NCBI RefSeq assembly: GCF_002770725.1
Contig: NZ_NQVN01000009.1
Location: 62,001-126,000 of the forward strand
Source: Pleomorphomonas carboxyditropha
Lineage (GTDB): Bacteria; Pseudomonadota; Alphaproteobacteria; Rhizobiales; Pleomorphomonadaceae
Length of the DNA: 64,000 bases
Direction: 5' to 3'
Every line of letters begins with the position of its first letter. Position 1 is the first letter of the stretch. The notes under the pieces are model-generated. The model was not told the origin of the DNA, searched no databases, and worked only from the letters and a program-made list of their open reading frames with translations. Shown here piece after piece: positions 44,720 to 53,005 of the stretch. A program made the translations under genes and the position numbers.

Positions 44720-44749
44720 AAGGCCCGAAGCGCGGGGGCTTCGGGCCTT
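44720..44749. terminator. Bidirectional intrinsic terminator
   Basis: Perfect 12-bp stem AAGGCCCGAAGC with GCTTCGGGCCTT. On the minus strand it is followed by TTGTTGTTTT, serving the leftward lipoprotein gene; on the plus strand it ends the amino acid ABC operon. Confidence 0.75.
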
Positions 44750-44792
44750 GGAGAAAATGCCTGCGCGGCTCGTCGGGGCCGCGCCGGCGCTA

Positions 44793-45068
44793 TCAGCGGC
44801 AGGCCGCGCGGTAGGGCCGGCCGTAGCGGTCGTAGGCGATGCAGTCTTCGCGCGGCGCGGTGGCGCCGGCAATCGCCGCTCCGCCGATGCCGCCGACGGC
44901 GGTACCGATCAGGGCGCCCTTGCCGCCGCCGGCGACAGCGCCGACCGCCGCGCCGCCAAGCGCGCCGATGGCAGCGCCGGTGGTGACGCGCTGCTGGGTG
45001 GGCGTCTGGTTGGCGCAGGCGCCAAGGCCGAGTGCCAGCACGGTGACTGCAATAGCGAGAACTTTCAT
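44793..45068 (-). CDS. Glycine-zipper lipoprotein
   Basis: Protein of 91 aa. A lipoprotein signal peptide ends at LGAC, with Cys18 as the likely acylation site. The mature part is a glycine zipper (TTGAAIGALGGAAVGAVAGGGKGALIGTAVGG, region at residues 29-62) that could pack against or insert in a membrane. The C-terminal tail RYGRPYRAACR is short and basic. GGAGG precedes ATG 45068. Similar small lipoproteins are widespread in the group; function is not established. Confidence 0.85.
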   Translation of the reverse strand: MKVLAIAVTVLALGLGACANQTPTQQRVTTGAAIGALGGAAVGAVAGGGKGALIGTAVGGIGGAAIAGATAPREDCIAYDRYGRPYRAACR

Positions 45069-45242
45069 GACTGCCTCCAATCTGGTCCTGTCGGTGACTT
45101 CAACGCGTCAGCGGCAAAAGGGTTCCCCGCGCCGCGGCATCGCCGCCATCTGGTTTGCCACCGCGTCTTTTGCTAGATGCGGCAGGGACATGCGCTCGCG
45201 ACAATAAGCGAAAACACTGCAAATGGATAGATGAGGTTGATG

Positions 45243-46112
45243 ATGGCAAAGGTCGTATTCCTCGGACTCGGCGTAATGGGCTACCCGATGGCCGGTCATC
45301 TTAGGACGCGCGGCGGCCACGACGTGACGGTCTACAATCGGACCGGCGCCAAGGCGGAGGCCTGGGTAAATGCCTTCGGCGGACGCGCCGCGCCGACGCC
45401 GCGCGAGGCGGCGGCGGAGGCCGATTTCGTGTTCGCCTGCGTCGGCAACGACGACGATCTCCGCTCCGTCGTGCTCGGCCCGGACGGCGCCTTCGCCGGC
45501 ATGAAGGCGGGCGCCGTCTTCGTCGATCACACCACCGCCTCGGCCGGCGTCGCCCGCGAGCTCCAGGAAAAGGCGGCCGCCCTCGGCCTCGATTTCCTCG
45601 ACGCGCCGGTGTCCGGCGGGCAGGCCGGCGCCGAGAACGGCGCGCTGACCATCATGGTCGGCGGCGACGACAACAGCTTTGCCGCCGCCGAGCCGGTGAT
45701 GCGCGCCTATGCGAAGATGATCGTCCACCTCGGGCCGTCGGGCTCGGGGCAGCTCGCCAAGATGGTCAACCAGATCTGCATCGCCGGCGTGGTGCAGGGC
45801 CTCGCCGAGGCCATCCATTTTGCCAAGTCGACGGGCCTCGACGTCGAGAAGACCATCGCCGCCATCTCCAAGGGGGCCGCCCAGAGCTGGCAGATGGAGA
45901 ATCGCTGGCAGACCATGACGGCCGGCAAGTTCGACTTCGGTTTCGCGGTCGACTGGATGCGCAAGGATCTCGGCATCGTTCTCGACGAGGCGCGGCGGAG
46001 CGGCGCCCGCCTGCCGCTGACCGCCCTCGTCGATCAGTTCTATGCCGACGTCCAGGCCGCCGGCGGCAACAGGTGGGACACGTCGAGCCTGATCTCCCGC
46101 CTGGAGAAGTGA
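45243..46112 (+). CDS. NAD(P)-dependent beta-hydroxyacid dehydrogenase
   Basis: Oxidoreductase of 289 aa of the 3-hydroxyisobutyrate dehydrogenase family. The Rossmann motif is FLGLGVMGYPMAGHL, the substrate motif is DAPVSGGQAGAENG and the catalytic lysine lies in GSGQLAKMVNQI. ATG 45243 and ATG 45240 are equally possible after GAGGTTG. It is divergent from the lipoprotein gene. The family acts on 3-hydroxyisobutyrate, tartronate semialdehyde, glyoxylate or succinic semialdehyde; the sequence does not decide. A second family member is at 55386. Confidence 0.9.
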   Translation: MAKVVFLGLGVMGYPMAGHLRTRGGHDVTVYNRTGAKAEAWVNAFGGRAAPTPREAAAEADFVFACVGNDDDLRSVVLGPDGAFAGMKAGAVFVDHTTASAGVARELQEKAAALGLDFLDAPVSGGQAGAENGALTIMVGGDDNSFAAAEPVMRAYAKMIVHLGPSGSGQLAKMVNQICIAGVVQGLAEAIHFAKSTGLDVEKTIAAISKGAAQSWQMENRWQTMTAGKFDFGFAVDWMRKDLGIVLDEARRSGARLPLTALVDQFYADVQAAGGNRWDTSSLISRLEK

Positions 46113-46293
46113 CCGGCGAGTCGGGCGGCCGATGGCGATGCAACGCCGCCGGCCGCTGCCGGCATGGGTGCCATTCGCCTTTCGCAAGGCTGGCCGCCGC
46201 TCCTTCGCGGCCGGCGCATGATTGAATCGAGAAGGGTAGTTTTGTCAGGGCGGTAGCGACCCGCATGGCGGGATCCGCCGCTCCCCTCCTATT

Positions 46294-46308
46294 TGCAAAT
46301 GAGTTGCA
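46294..46308. promoter_or_regulatory. Fur/Mur-like palindrome TGCAAATGAGTTGCA
   Basis: TGCAA and TTGCA are perfect inverted arms with a five-base spacer, in an AT-rich stretch (ATTTGCAAATGAGTTGCATT). The pattern resembles boxes bound by alphaproteobacterial Fur/Mur proteins. It lies about 75 bases upstream of the riboswitch. Confidence 0.45.
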
Positions 46309-46367
46309 TTTTCAGTTAAGTATTTGAAATTGCTTGATTTTCGAATCGTCGGCCGCTATCGAACGGC

Positions 46368-46475
46368 CATCGGGGAGTAGCCACCGTCGCTTCCGACGGG
46401 ATCGCGTCAACATGCTCGCACTCTTTGCGTGGCGCGGTCGACCGAAAGGTCCGGCAAGACCGTGGTGACGCCATC
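46368..46475 (+). promoter_or_regulatory. yybP-ykoY family manganese riboswitch
   Basis: The three diagnostic blocks occur in order and spacing: GGGGAGTAGCC at 46372, GTCAACATGCTCGC at 46406, and GGCAAGACCGTGG at 46453, with a GACCGAAAGGTC hairpin just before the last. These are the two L1/L3 docking strands and the closing helix of the Mn2+-sensing aptamer. The gene that follows, 54 bases later, is an MntP-type manganese exporter, the classical target. Confidence 0.9.
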
Positions 46476-46528
46476 TTCGGGCGAGATGTGACGACGTCAT
46501 CCGGTTTTGCGCTCGACTGGTTCCGCCG

Positions 46529-47101
46529 ATGTCTCCGATTTCCATCGTCGTGCTCGCCGTGGGCATGTCCATCGACAGCCTGCTCGCTTCGGTCGGCGGC
46601 GGCGCCGGCCTCCGGCGCCAGTGCCGTTTCTGCGATGCGATACTGGTCGGCGCGGTGTTCGCGGTCGTCCAGATGATCACGCCGCTGCTCGGTTGGGTCG
46701 CCGGCGCCGCCGCCAGTTCCTATGTCGCCAGCTTCGACCACTGGCTGGCCTTCGGCCTGCTGACGCTGGTGGGCGGCCGCATGGTTCTCCTCGCCTTCCG
46801 TGACGAGGAGGAGGGCGTTTCCCCGGCAAGCTTCATCGCCACCCCGGCGACGCTGGTGATGACCGCCATCGGCACGTCCGTCGACGCCATGGCCGTCGGC
46901 GTGTCGCTTGCCTTCGTCAAGGCCAACATTCTCGTCATCGTGGCGGCGATCGGCGCCACCACCTTCCTGATGTCGGCCGGCGGCGTGTTGATGGGCCGGC
47001 TGATCGGCAACCGGTTCGGGCGCTCGGCCGAGGTGGTCGGCGGCCTGGTGCTGATCGGTCTCGGCTGCCTGATCCTGCGCGAGCACCTGCTGGCCGGGTG
47101 A
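46529..47101 (+). CDS. mntP: Manganese efflux pump MntP
   Basis: Inner-membrane exporter of 190 aa with six helices in two inverted halves. Conserved acidic motifs are GMSIDSLLASVG in helix 1 and AIGTSVDAMAVGVSLAF in helix 4, both as in E. coli MntP, with LTPLIGW-like MITPLLGW and GGRMVLLAFR also conserved. The start ATG at 46529 has only a weak ribosome site, fitting control of translation by the upstream riboswitch. High Mn2+ is expected to raise its expression. Confidence 0.95.
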   Translation: MSPISIVVLAVGMSIDSLLASVGGGAGLRRQCRFCDAILVGAVFAVVQMITPLLGWVAGAAASSYVASFDHWLAFGLLTLVGGRMVLLAFRDEEEGVSPASFIATPATLVMTAIGTSVDAMAVGVSLAFVKANILVIVAAIGATTFLMSAGGVLMGRLIGNRFGRSAEVVGGLVLIGLGCLILREHLLAG

Positions 47102-47301
47102 TCGGCCGCTACGCACGAACGCGTATGAAGTCTGGAGCCGTTAAAACATAAATCCGTTTATCGACGTTTCAAAACGATTTGCCGATTTTCTCAATGCATT
47201 TAGGCACATACCGGTAAAGATGACCGGGAAATTCCTGATATTGCCTCCTATTCGCAACTGGCCTAGCCGTTGGGTTATATATTTGCGAAAGGAAGAGAGT
47301 C

Positions 47302-48327
47302 ATGGCAGCCACGATGACGGCGGCGGTCGTTCGCCAACTGGGCAAGCCCCTTGAAATCGAGGAGATGCCGATCCCCGAGCCGGGTCCGAAGGAAATCCTG
47401 GTTCGCCTGTTCGCCTCCGGCGTCTGTCATACCGACCTGCACGCCGTGCGCGGCGACTGGCCGGTCAAGCCGCAGCCGCCGTTCATTCCCGGCCACGAGG
47501 GCGTCGGCAAGGTGATCTCCGTCGGCAAGGACGTCGAGCGCATCAAGATCGGCGATCGGGTCGGCGTTCCCTGGCTGCACACCGCCTGCGGCTACTGCGA
47601 GCATTGCCGCACCGGCTGGGAAACGCTGTGCGGCAAGCAGAAGAACACCGGCTACTCGGTCAACGGCTCGTTTGCCACCCACGCGCTGGCCGATCCCAAC
47701 TTCGTCGGCGTGTTGCCCGATAACCTCGGCTGGGCCGAGGCGGCGCCCGTCCTCTGCGCCGGCGTCACCGTCTACAAGGGGCTGAAGGAGGCGGAAGTCG
47801 CCCCCGGCCAGTGGGTCGCCATTTCCGGCATCGGCGGCCTCGGCCATATGGCCATCCAGTACGCCCGCGCCATGGGCATGCGGGTGATCGCCGTCACCGG
47901 CTCGCCGTCCAAGATCGAGCAGGCCAAGCGCCTCGGCGCCGAGATCGTCGTCAACACCCGCGAGGTGGACCCCGGCAAGGAGGTCCAGCGCTTGGTCGGC
48001 GGCGTGCATGGCGTTCTGGTCACCGCCGTGTCGCCGACCGTGTTCGAGCAGGCGTTCGACATGCTGAGGCCGCATGGCACCATGTCGCTGGTCGGCCTGC
48101 CGCCGGACCGCTTCGCCATGCCGATCTTCGACACGGTGCTGAAGCGCATCACCGTGCGCGGCTCGATCGTCGGCACGCGCCAGGATCTCGAGGATTCGCT
48201 GACCATGGCCGCGAACGGCTTCGTCACCGCCGAATACACCTGGGACAAGCTCGAGAACATCAACGCCATCTTCGCCCGCATGGACAAGGGCGAGATCGCC
48301 GGCCGCGTGGTGCTCGATCTGCAGTGA
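47302..48327 (+). CDS. Zinc-dependent alcohol dehydrogenase (AdhP-like)
   Basis: Medium-chain NAD-dependent dehydrogenase of 341 aa. Catalytic zinc ligands are Cys and His in ASGVCHTDLHA and GHEGVG; structural zinc cysteines lie in CGYCEHCRTGWETLC. The Rossmann motif is ISGIGGLGHMAIQYA. This is the AdhP/AdhA type acting on ethanol and other short alcohols. AAGGAAGAGAG precedes the ATG. It stands alone and ends at a terminator. Confidence 0.95.
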   Translation: MAATMTAAVVRQLGKPLEIEEMPIPEPGPKEILVRLFASGVCHTDLHAVRGDWPVKPQPPFIPGHEGVGKVISVGKDVERIKIGDRVGVPWLHTACGYCEHCRTGWETLCGKQKNTGYSVNGSFATHALADPNFVGVLPDNLGWAEAAPVLCAGVTVYKGLKEAEVAPGQWVAISGIGGLGHMAIQYARAMGMRVIAVTGSPSKIEQAKRLGAEIVVNTREVDPGKEVQRLVGGVHGVLVTAVSPTVFEQAFDMLRPHGTMSLVGLPPDRFAMPIFDTVLKRITVRGSIVGTRQDLEDSLTMAANGFVTAEYTWDKLENINAIFARMDKGEIAGRVVLDLQ

Positions 48328-48354
48328 CCGCCGTCTCCCCGGAGAGGTCGCATG

Positions 48355-48380
48355 AAGGCTCCGGAGCGATCCGGGGCCTT
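48355..48380. terminator. Intrinsic terminator between convergent adh and MFS genes
   Basis: AAGGCTCCGGA pairs with TCCGGGGCCTT (one G-U) around a GCGA loop. Confidence 0.65.
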
Positions 48381-48386
48381 CGCCTT

Positions 48387-49565
48387 TCAGGCCTTGCCGG
48401 CGAGCCGCTCGCCGAGCGCAAAGCCGGCGAACGACAAGAGCGACAGGCCGGCGACCAGCGGCGCCACCACCGGCCAGCCCCAGCGGCTCGCCGCGTAGCC
48501 GACGAGCGGCGGCCCGATCAGCGAGCCCGTCGCGCCGAACTGGGCGAACACGCCGTTCGCGGCGGTGACCAGCGACAGCGACGCGCCGCTGCGGCGCAAC
48601 AGCACCGGCAGGCGGGCGAAGGCGATGGCGGCGACCAGGCCGGAGATGGCGTTGGCGACGATCACCGCCGCCGCCACCATGGCGCCCGACAGGTGCGCCG
48701 CGAGGCCCTCGCCGGGAAACCCCGGGAAAAACAGCGCCGCCGGCAGCGCGAGACCGGTGGCGATCAACGCCAGCGGCCGCCGGGCGCTATCGCCGTTGCC
48801 GATAAGGCGGGCCGCCGCGACGCTGCCGGCGATGGTCGCCGCCGACGTCGCGCCGGTAACCACGCCGGCGGTGGCGATCGAAAAGCCCCAGGCCTCGGCA
48901 AGATAGGCCGGCAGCATGCCGAGGATGCCGACCTCCAGCGTCGTATAGAAGCCGAACCCGAGGGCCAGCGCCCATACGGCGGGCGGCGGCAGCGTAAATC
49001 CCGTCTGCCGGTGCTCGGCGAGGGCCGGCAGGCGGAAGGTGCGCGGCAGCGTCACCAGCACGGCCAGCGCCCAGAACACCAGGATCGGGCGCCAGTCGAT
49101 CAGGCTGGCGGCGAGGCCGGACAGGATGGTGCCGGCGGCGATGCCCACCGGCACGAAGGTGCTCCAGAGGGCCAGCGCCGCCGCGCTGTGGCGGCCGGCC
49201 GTCATGGCGATCAGGCTCGGCGCGGCGATGACCACCATCAGGTAGCCGATGCTCTCGACGAGACGGGCGGCGTAGAGCAGCGCCGCGTCGGGTGCCGCCG
49301 CCGCCGCCAGGCCGGCCATGGCGACGAGCGCCGACCCCGCCGCCAGCACGCCGCGGCCGGGAAGGCGGGCGGCCAGGATGCCGGCGATGCTGCCGAGGCC
49401 AGCGCCGCCCGCCTCGATCAGCGATATCATCAACCCGGCGCCGGTGAGCGTCAGGCCGAGGTCGGCGCGGATCGCCGGCATCAGCGCCGCCATCTTGCCG
49501 AGCTGGGCGGCGGCCAGCACCCCGGCGAGCCAGAGAAGAAAAATGGTCGGCCAGCGTCCGGTCAT
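48387..49565 (-). CDS. MFS transporter
   Basis: Major facilitator of 392 aa with twelve predicted helices. It begins MTGRWPTIFLLWLAGVLAAAQ, and a conserved AAPSLIAMT segment and DWRPILVFWALAVLV follow in the first half. The frame stays open far upstream, but the ATG at 49565 with AAAGGA upstream is the true start: the extension is an antisense shadow of the DUF2339 gene. It lies 59 bases after an XRE regulator on the same strand. Substrate unknown. Confidence 0.88.
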   Translation of the reverse strand: MTGRWPTIFLLWLAGVLAAAQLGKMAALMPAIRADLGLTLTGAGLMISLIEAGGAGLGSIAGILAARLPGRGVLAAGSALVAMAGLAAAAAPDAALLYAARLVESIGYLMVVIAAPSLIAMTAGRHSAAALALWSTFVPVGIAAGTILSGLAASLIDWRPILVFWALAVLVTLPRTFRLPALAEHRQTGFTLPPPAVWALALGFGFYTTLEVGILGMLPAYLAEAWGFSIATAGVVTGATSAATIAGSVAAARLIGNGDSARRPLALIATGLALPAALFFPGFPGEGLAAHLSGAMVAAAVIVANAISGLVAAIAFARLPVLLRRSGASLSLVTAANGVFAQFGATGSLIGPPLVGYAASRWGWPVVAPLVAGLSLLSFAGFALGERLAGKA

Positions 49566-49624
49566 TGTCGTCGATCCTTTCGGACGACGGCTAGCAGCGC
49601 CTCCGGCGCGGTTCCACGCATGAA

Positions 49625-50170
49625 TTATGCGGGGCGGTCGTAGAAGGACGTGACGAGCCGGCCGGACGAGCCGTCGGAAAGCCGCACTCGCTCCCACAGC
49701 ATCGGGCCGGGGCGAATGGGGATGTCGGGATCGTCGTTGGCGCCGGTGTCGAAGGCGAGCGACGCGAGCTGGCCGTCGCGCCAGCCGAGATCGTCGAGAC
49801 GGGCTTCGGCGGCGAGGATTTCCTCCGACGCGTAGACGAGCAGCGACCGGCCGAGATAGTCGCCGAGGTCGACCCGCCAATCGGCGGCGCGGGCCGGCGA
49901 GGCGGCGAGCAGCCGGTGGGTAAGATCGCAAATGAGGTGGACCGGGCTCATCGACGTCTCGACGAGCCGCTTCAGTGCCGCGTCCTGCGCCGGATCGGGG
50001 CGCACCGCGAAGATCGCCTGCAAGGCCTGCGTCTGCTCCACCGTCAGCGGCAGGCTGCCGTTTTCCCAGCGCGACACGGTGGGCTGGGTGACGCCCATCA
50101 GGTCGGCGAGATGCGACTGCTTCATGCCGGCGAGGCGGCGCAGGTGCCTGAGCGGGAGAGCGGCGTGCAT
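49625..50170 (-). CDS. XRE family transcriptional regulator
   Basis: Protein of 181 aa with an N-terminal XRE helix-turn-helix (LRRLAGMKQSHLADLMGVTQPTVSRWENG, region at residues 9-37) and a C-terminal domain of about 110 residues resembling a PAS-like ligand domain (HLICDLTHRLLAASPARAADW, DYLGRSLLVYASEEI). It precedes the MFS gene on the same strand and probably regulates it. The ligand is unknown. Confidence 0.83.
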   Translation of the reverse strand: MHAALPLRHLRRLAGMKQSHLADLMGVTQPTVSRWENGSLPLTVEQTQALQAIFAVRPDPAQDAALKRLVETSMSPVHLICDLTHRLLAASPARAADWRVDLGDYLGRSLLVYASEEILAAEARLDDLGWRDGQLASLAFDTGANDDPDIPIRPGPMLWERVRLSDGSSGRLVTSFYDRPA

Positions 50171-50245
50171 GGCGGATTGCCTCGGTGACCGGCCGTTGCC
50201 GGGCCGGAAAGGATACGTGGCCTTCCAGCGCCCGGCAAGCCGGCC

Positions 50246-52936
50246 TCAGCGCCGCCTGAGCGCCGTCTGGTAGGCAAGGCCGATCGCCACCAGCACGCCG
50301 CCGAGGCCGATGAAGGACAAGGCCCGCAGCGCGCCGGTGAGGCCGGCGGTATCGACCAGGAACACCTTGGCCACCACGCCGGCGACGATCACCGCCGCCA
50401 CCGTCCGCACCGTCCGGCTCGCGGTGGCGACGCCGATGCCCAATACGATAAGGCCGAGCGCCAGCCAGACCGCCGAATAGGCGTAGAGCTCGCCTTCCCG
50501 CACCTCGCCCCAGCCGAGATCGCCGCCGTGCCAGCCGGCGCGCACGGCCAGCGTCGCCCACATGGCGATCAGCAAGCCGCCGACCGTGGCGGCGATGGCG
50601 ACGGAGCGGCGCGGCAGGTCGGTGCGGCGGCGCGCCACGCCGGCGACCAGCAGGGCGAGCACGGCCGGCGCCAGGTAACCGACAATGAGCCTGCCGTCGA
50701 AGCTGCCGCCGTCGATCGGCTCGCCGGTGACCACCGGGTTGTTGACGATCAGAAGACCGATGGCCGCCATGACGAGGCCGAGGCCGCCGAAGATCGGCGT
50801 GCCCCAGCCCATCACCACCGAGGGCCGGCGGGCGCCGAGCCAGTTGAGGCCGAGCGAGATCGCCAGCATCACCATGCTGAGGAGGCTCTGCTCGGCGAGG
50901 CCGGACACCGGCGCGAACAGGTCGCCGCCGTTCATGGCGTGATGGATCTCGAGCGTCGCCGTCAGCGCCGCGAAGATGACGGCCAGCGCCTCGAACACCG
51001 GCACGGGGCGCGGATCGCCCGGCGTGCGGCCGAAGCGCCAGGCGGCATAGGCGAAGCACAGCGTCGGCACGCCGTAGCCGTAGAGCAGCGGGTTGAACAG
51101 CACCGTCGTCCCGAGGTCGTCGCCGACGATGCGCGGGTCCCAGGCGACGCGGGCGATCACCACCGCGGCGACCGCCAGCGCGGTGGGCCGCAGGGCGGCG
51201 ACCGGCCGCCGCGCTTCCACCCAGGCGATGGCGGCGACCAGCAGGGCGAGGGCAACGGTCAGCATGCCCCTTTCGAGCGCGATGGTGAGCGCGGTGCCGA
51301 GGGCGGCGACGCAGCCGATCGCGTAGGCGGCGATGGCGCCGTCGCGTCCCCTGGCGTCGGCCGCGAGGCGGCGGTCGAGATATTCGGTGGCCGAGGCGAG
51401 ATAGCCGGCGGCGATCAGCGCCGCGACGGCGAAGGCGGGCGATGCCGAAAGGTCGCGGTGGGTGCCGAGATAGGCGAAGGCGACGAGGCCCGGCGCCGCG
51501 AAGGCGCCGGCGACGGCGAGCTGCGGCCGGCCACGCGAGGCAATGGCGCCGGCGAGGCCCGCCGCCGTCAGGATCAGCCCGAGCAGGATGCCGACGCCGA
51601 GATAGTCGCTGCCGGCCGGCGAGGCGAGAAGGTCGGCAAAGCCCGGCACGGTCGGCTCGCCGGTCACCGGGTCGATGACGACGTTGGAGACCGTCACGTT
51701 GAGGAGGCCGTAGGCGAGCAGCGTGGCGATCACCGCCGTCGCCGCGAGGCCGCGCGCCGCCGGCCACTCCGAGGCGAGCGCCATCGACAAAAGAGCGAAG
51801 GCGACGATCAGCGCGATGGTCACCGGCCCGGTGCCGGCGGCGGCCACGAAGGCGAGAAGCGGCAGTCCGAACAGGCTGAGCACGCCGACCGCCGTCCGGT
51901 CGAAGGCGGCGTCGGCCGTGCGGTCGCGCGGCGCGTGGCTGGTCACGAAGACCACCGCGGCGAGCAGCAGCGACACCAGGAAGTGGGCGGCAACATAGAG
52001 CTGGCTGCCGGCGTCGCCCGATGAGACCATCGTGCCGGAGAGCAGCAGCGACCACAGGATATTGGCGACCGTGGCCGATATGGCGAGCCAGCGCCACAAG
52101 CGCAGGCGCGCCACGCCATAGGTGGCGGCGGTGACCACGGCGAGGTAGAGCACCAGCGGCAGCAGTGCCGGCTCGTCGCTCGATACGAGCAGGGGAGTCG
52201 CATAGGCGGCGAGGAGGCCGAGCGCCGCCAGCGCCGGCCCGTGGCGGAGCGCCAGGGCCAGGGTCGCCACGCCGACCGCGCCGAGGGCGACGAAGGCGGC
52301 GGCCGGTCCGATCAGGCCGTAGAGGCCGTAGGCGGCATAGACCGAGGCGAAGGCAGAAACGGCGCCGGCGGCGGCGAGCACGCCGGGAATATAGGCGCGC
52401 CGCGCCGGGCCGGTCGTCTCGGCAAGGCCGGAGCGGCGCAGCCACTCGCCACCGGCCAGCAGCAGCGCCGCGAAGACGAGACCGAGAAACACCCGCGCCG
52501 CCGGGCCGAGCAGCCCGGCCTCGATCGAATAGCGGACCAGGAAGATGCCGCCGAGGCCGAGCGCCAGCCCGCCGACCCAGACCGCCCAGCGGCTGCCGAT
52601 CTTCTCCTCCAGCGAGGCGCGGGCGGCAAGGGACGGCGCCTCGGCCGCCGGCTGCGCCGCCTCGTCGCGGCTTTCCGTCTCTTCGGCCGGCTCCGGCATG
52701 TCCGGAGCGGGGGAGGGCGCTTCAACGCTTTCCTCGGGCGCGGTGAAGTCGGCAGCGGTCGTGGCGGACGCCGATTCGGCCCTGGCCTCGGCCGGTCGCG
52801 CGGCGTGCAGCGCCGCTTCCAGCCGCTCAATGCGCCGTTGCAGCTCGCGGGTTTTGGCGAAGGCGATGATGCCGAGCAGCGCGCCGACGAACAGCGTCAG
52901 CAGGATAAGGGCGGCGAAAAGCAGAAGGTCGTCCAT
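50246..52936 (-). CDS. DUF2339 polytopic membrane protein
   Basis: Large membrane protein of 896 aa. An N-terminal helix (residues 3-26) is followed by a short coiled coil (RELQRRIERLEAALHAA), an acid- and proline-rich linker (about 50-105), then the DUF2339 signature LEEKIGSRWAVWVGGLALGLGG and more than twenty hydrophobic helices to the C-terminus. The function of DUF2339 proteins is not known; their size and helix count recall multi-pass envelope proteins. The GC-rich sequence leaves very long antisense frames, which are not genes. Confidence 0.9.
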   Translation of the reverse strand: MDDLLLFAALILLTLFVGALLGIIAFAKTRELQRRIERLEAALHAARPAEARAESASATTAADFTAPEESVEAPSPAPDMPEPAEETESRDEAAQPAAEAPSLAARASLEEKIGSRWAVWVGGLALGLGGIFLVRYSIEAGLLGPAARVFLGLVFAALLLAGGEWLRRSGLAETTGPARRAYIPGVLAAAGAVSAFASVYAAYGLYGLIGPAAAFVALGAVGVATLALALRHGPALAALGLLAAYATPLLVSSDEPALLPLVLYLAVVTAATYGVARLRLWRWLAISATVANILWSLLLSGTMVSSGDAGSQLYVAAHFLVSLLLAAVVFVTSHAPRDRTADAAFDRTAVGVLSLFGLPLLAFVAAAGTGPVTIALIVAFALLSMALASEWPAARGLAATAVIATLLAYGLLNVTVSNVVIDPVTGEPTVPGFADLLASPAGSDYLGVGILLGLILTAAGLAGAIASRGRPQLAVAGAFAAPGLVAFAYLGTHRDLSASPAFAVAALIAAGYLASATEYLDRRLAADARGRDGAIAAYAIGCVAALGTALTIALERGMLTVALALLVAAIAWVEARRPVAALRPTALAVAAVVIARVAWDPRIVGDDLGTTVLFNPLLYGYGVPTLCFAYAAWRFGRTPGDPRPVPVFEALAVIFAALTATLEIHHAMNGGDLFAPVSGLAEQSLLSMVMLAISLGLNWLGARRPSVVMGWGTPIFGGLGLVMAAIGLLIVNNPVVTGEPIDGGSFDGRLIVGYLAPAVLALLVAGVARRRTDLPRRSVAIAATVGGLLIAMWATLAVRAGWHGGDLGWGEVREGELYAYSAVWLALGLIVLGIGVATASRTVRTVAAVIVAGVVAKVFLVDTAGLTGALRALSFIGLGGVLVAIGLAYQTALRRR

Positions 52937-53005
52937 GGTGCAACCGGTTCCTGTTGGGAACGCAGTGATAACCGGTTACGGGGATTTACGGAATGGCCCC
53001 GGCGC

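Larger units (their letters stand above)
46113..46528. other. Regulatory leader region of mntP
   Basis: About 415 bases. The first 170 hold nothing recognised. The remainder carries a Fur/Mur-like palindrome and a yybP-ykoY riboswitch, listed separately. Confidence 0.6.

Noticed and set aside
48387-52445. A 1352-codon open frame on the minus strand covering the MFS gene and most of the DUF2339 region
   Set aside because: Only its last 392 codons encode a protein family (MFS). The rest is arginine- and proline-rich and reads the DUF2339 gene in another frame, a usual effect of high GC.
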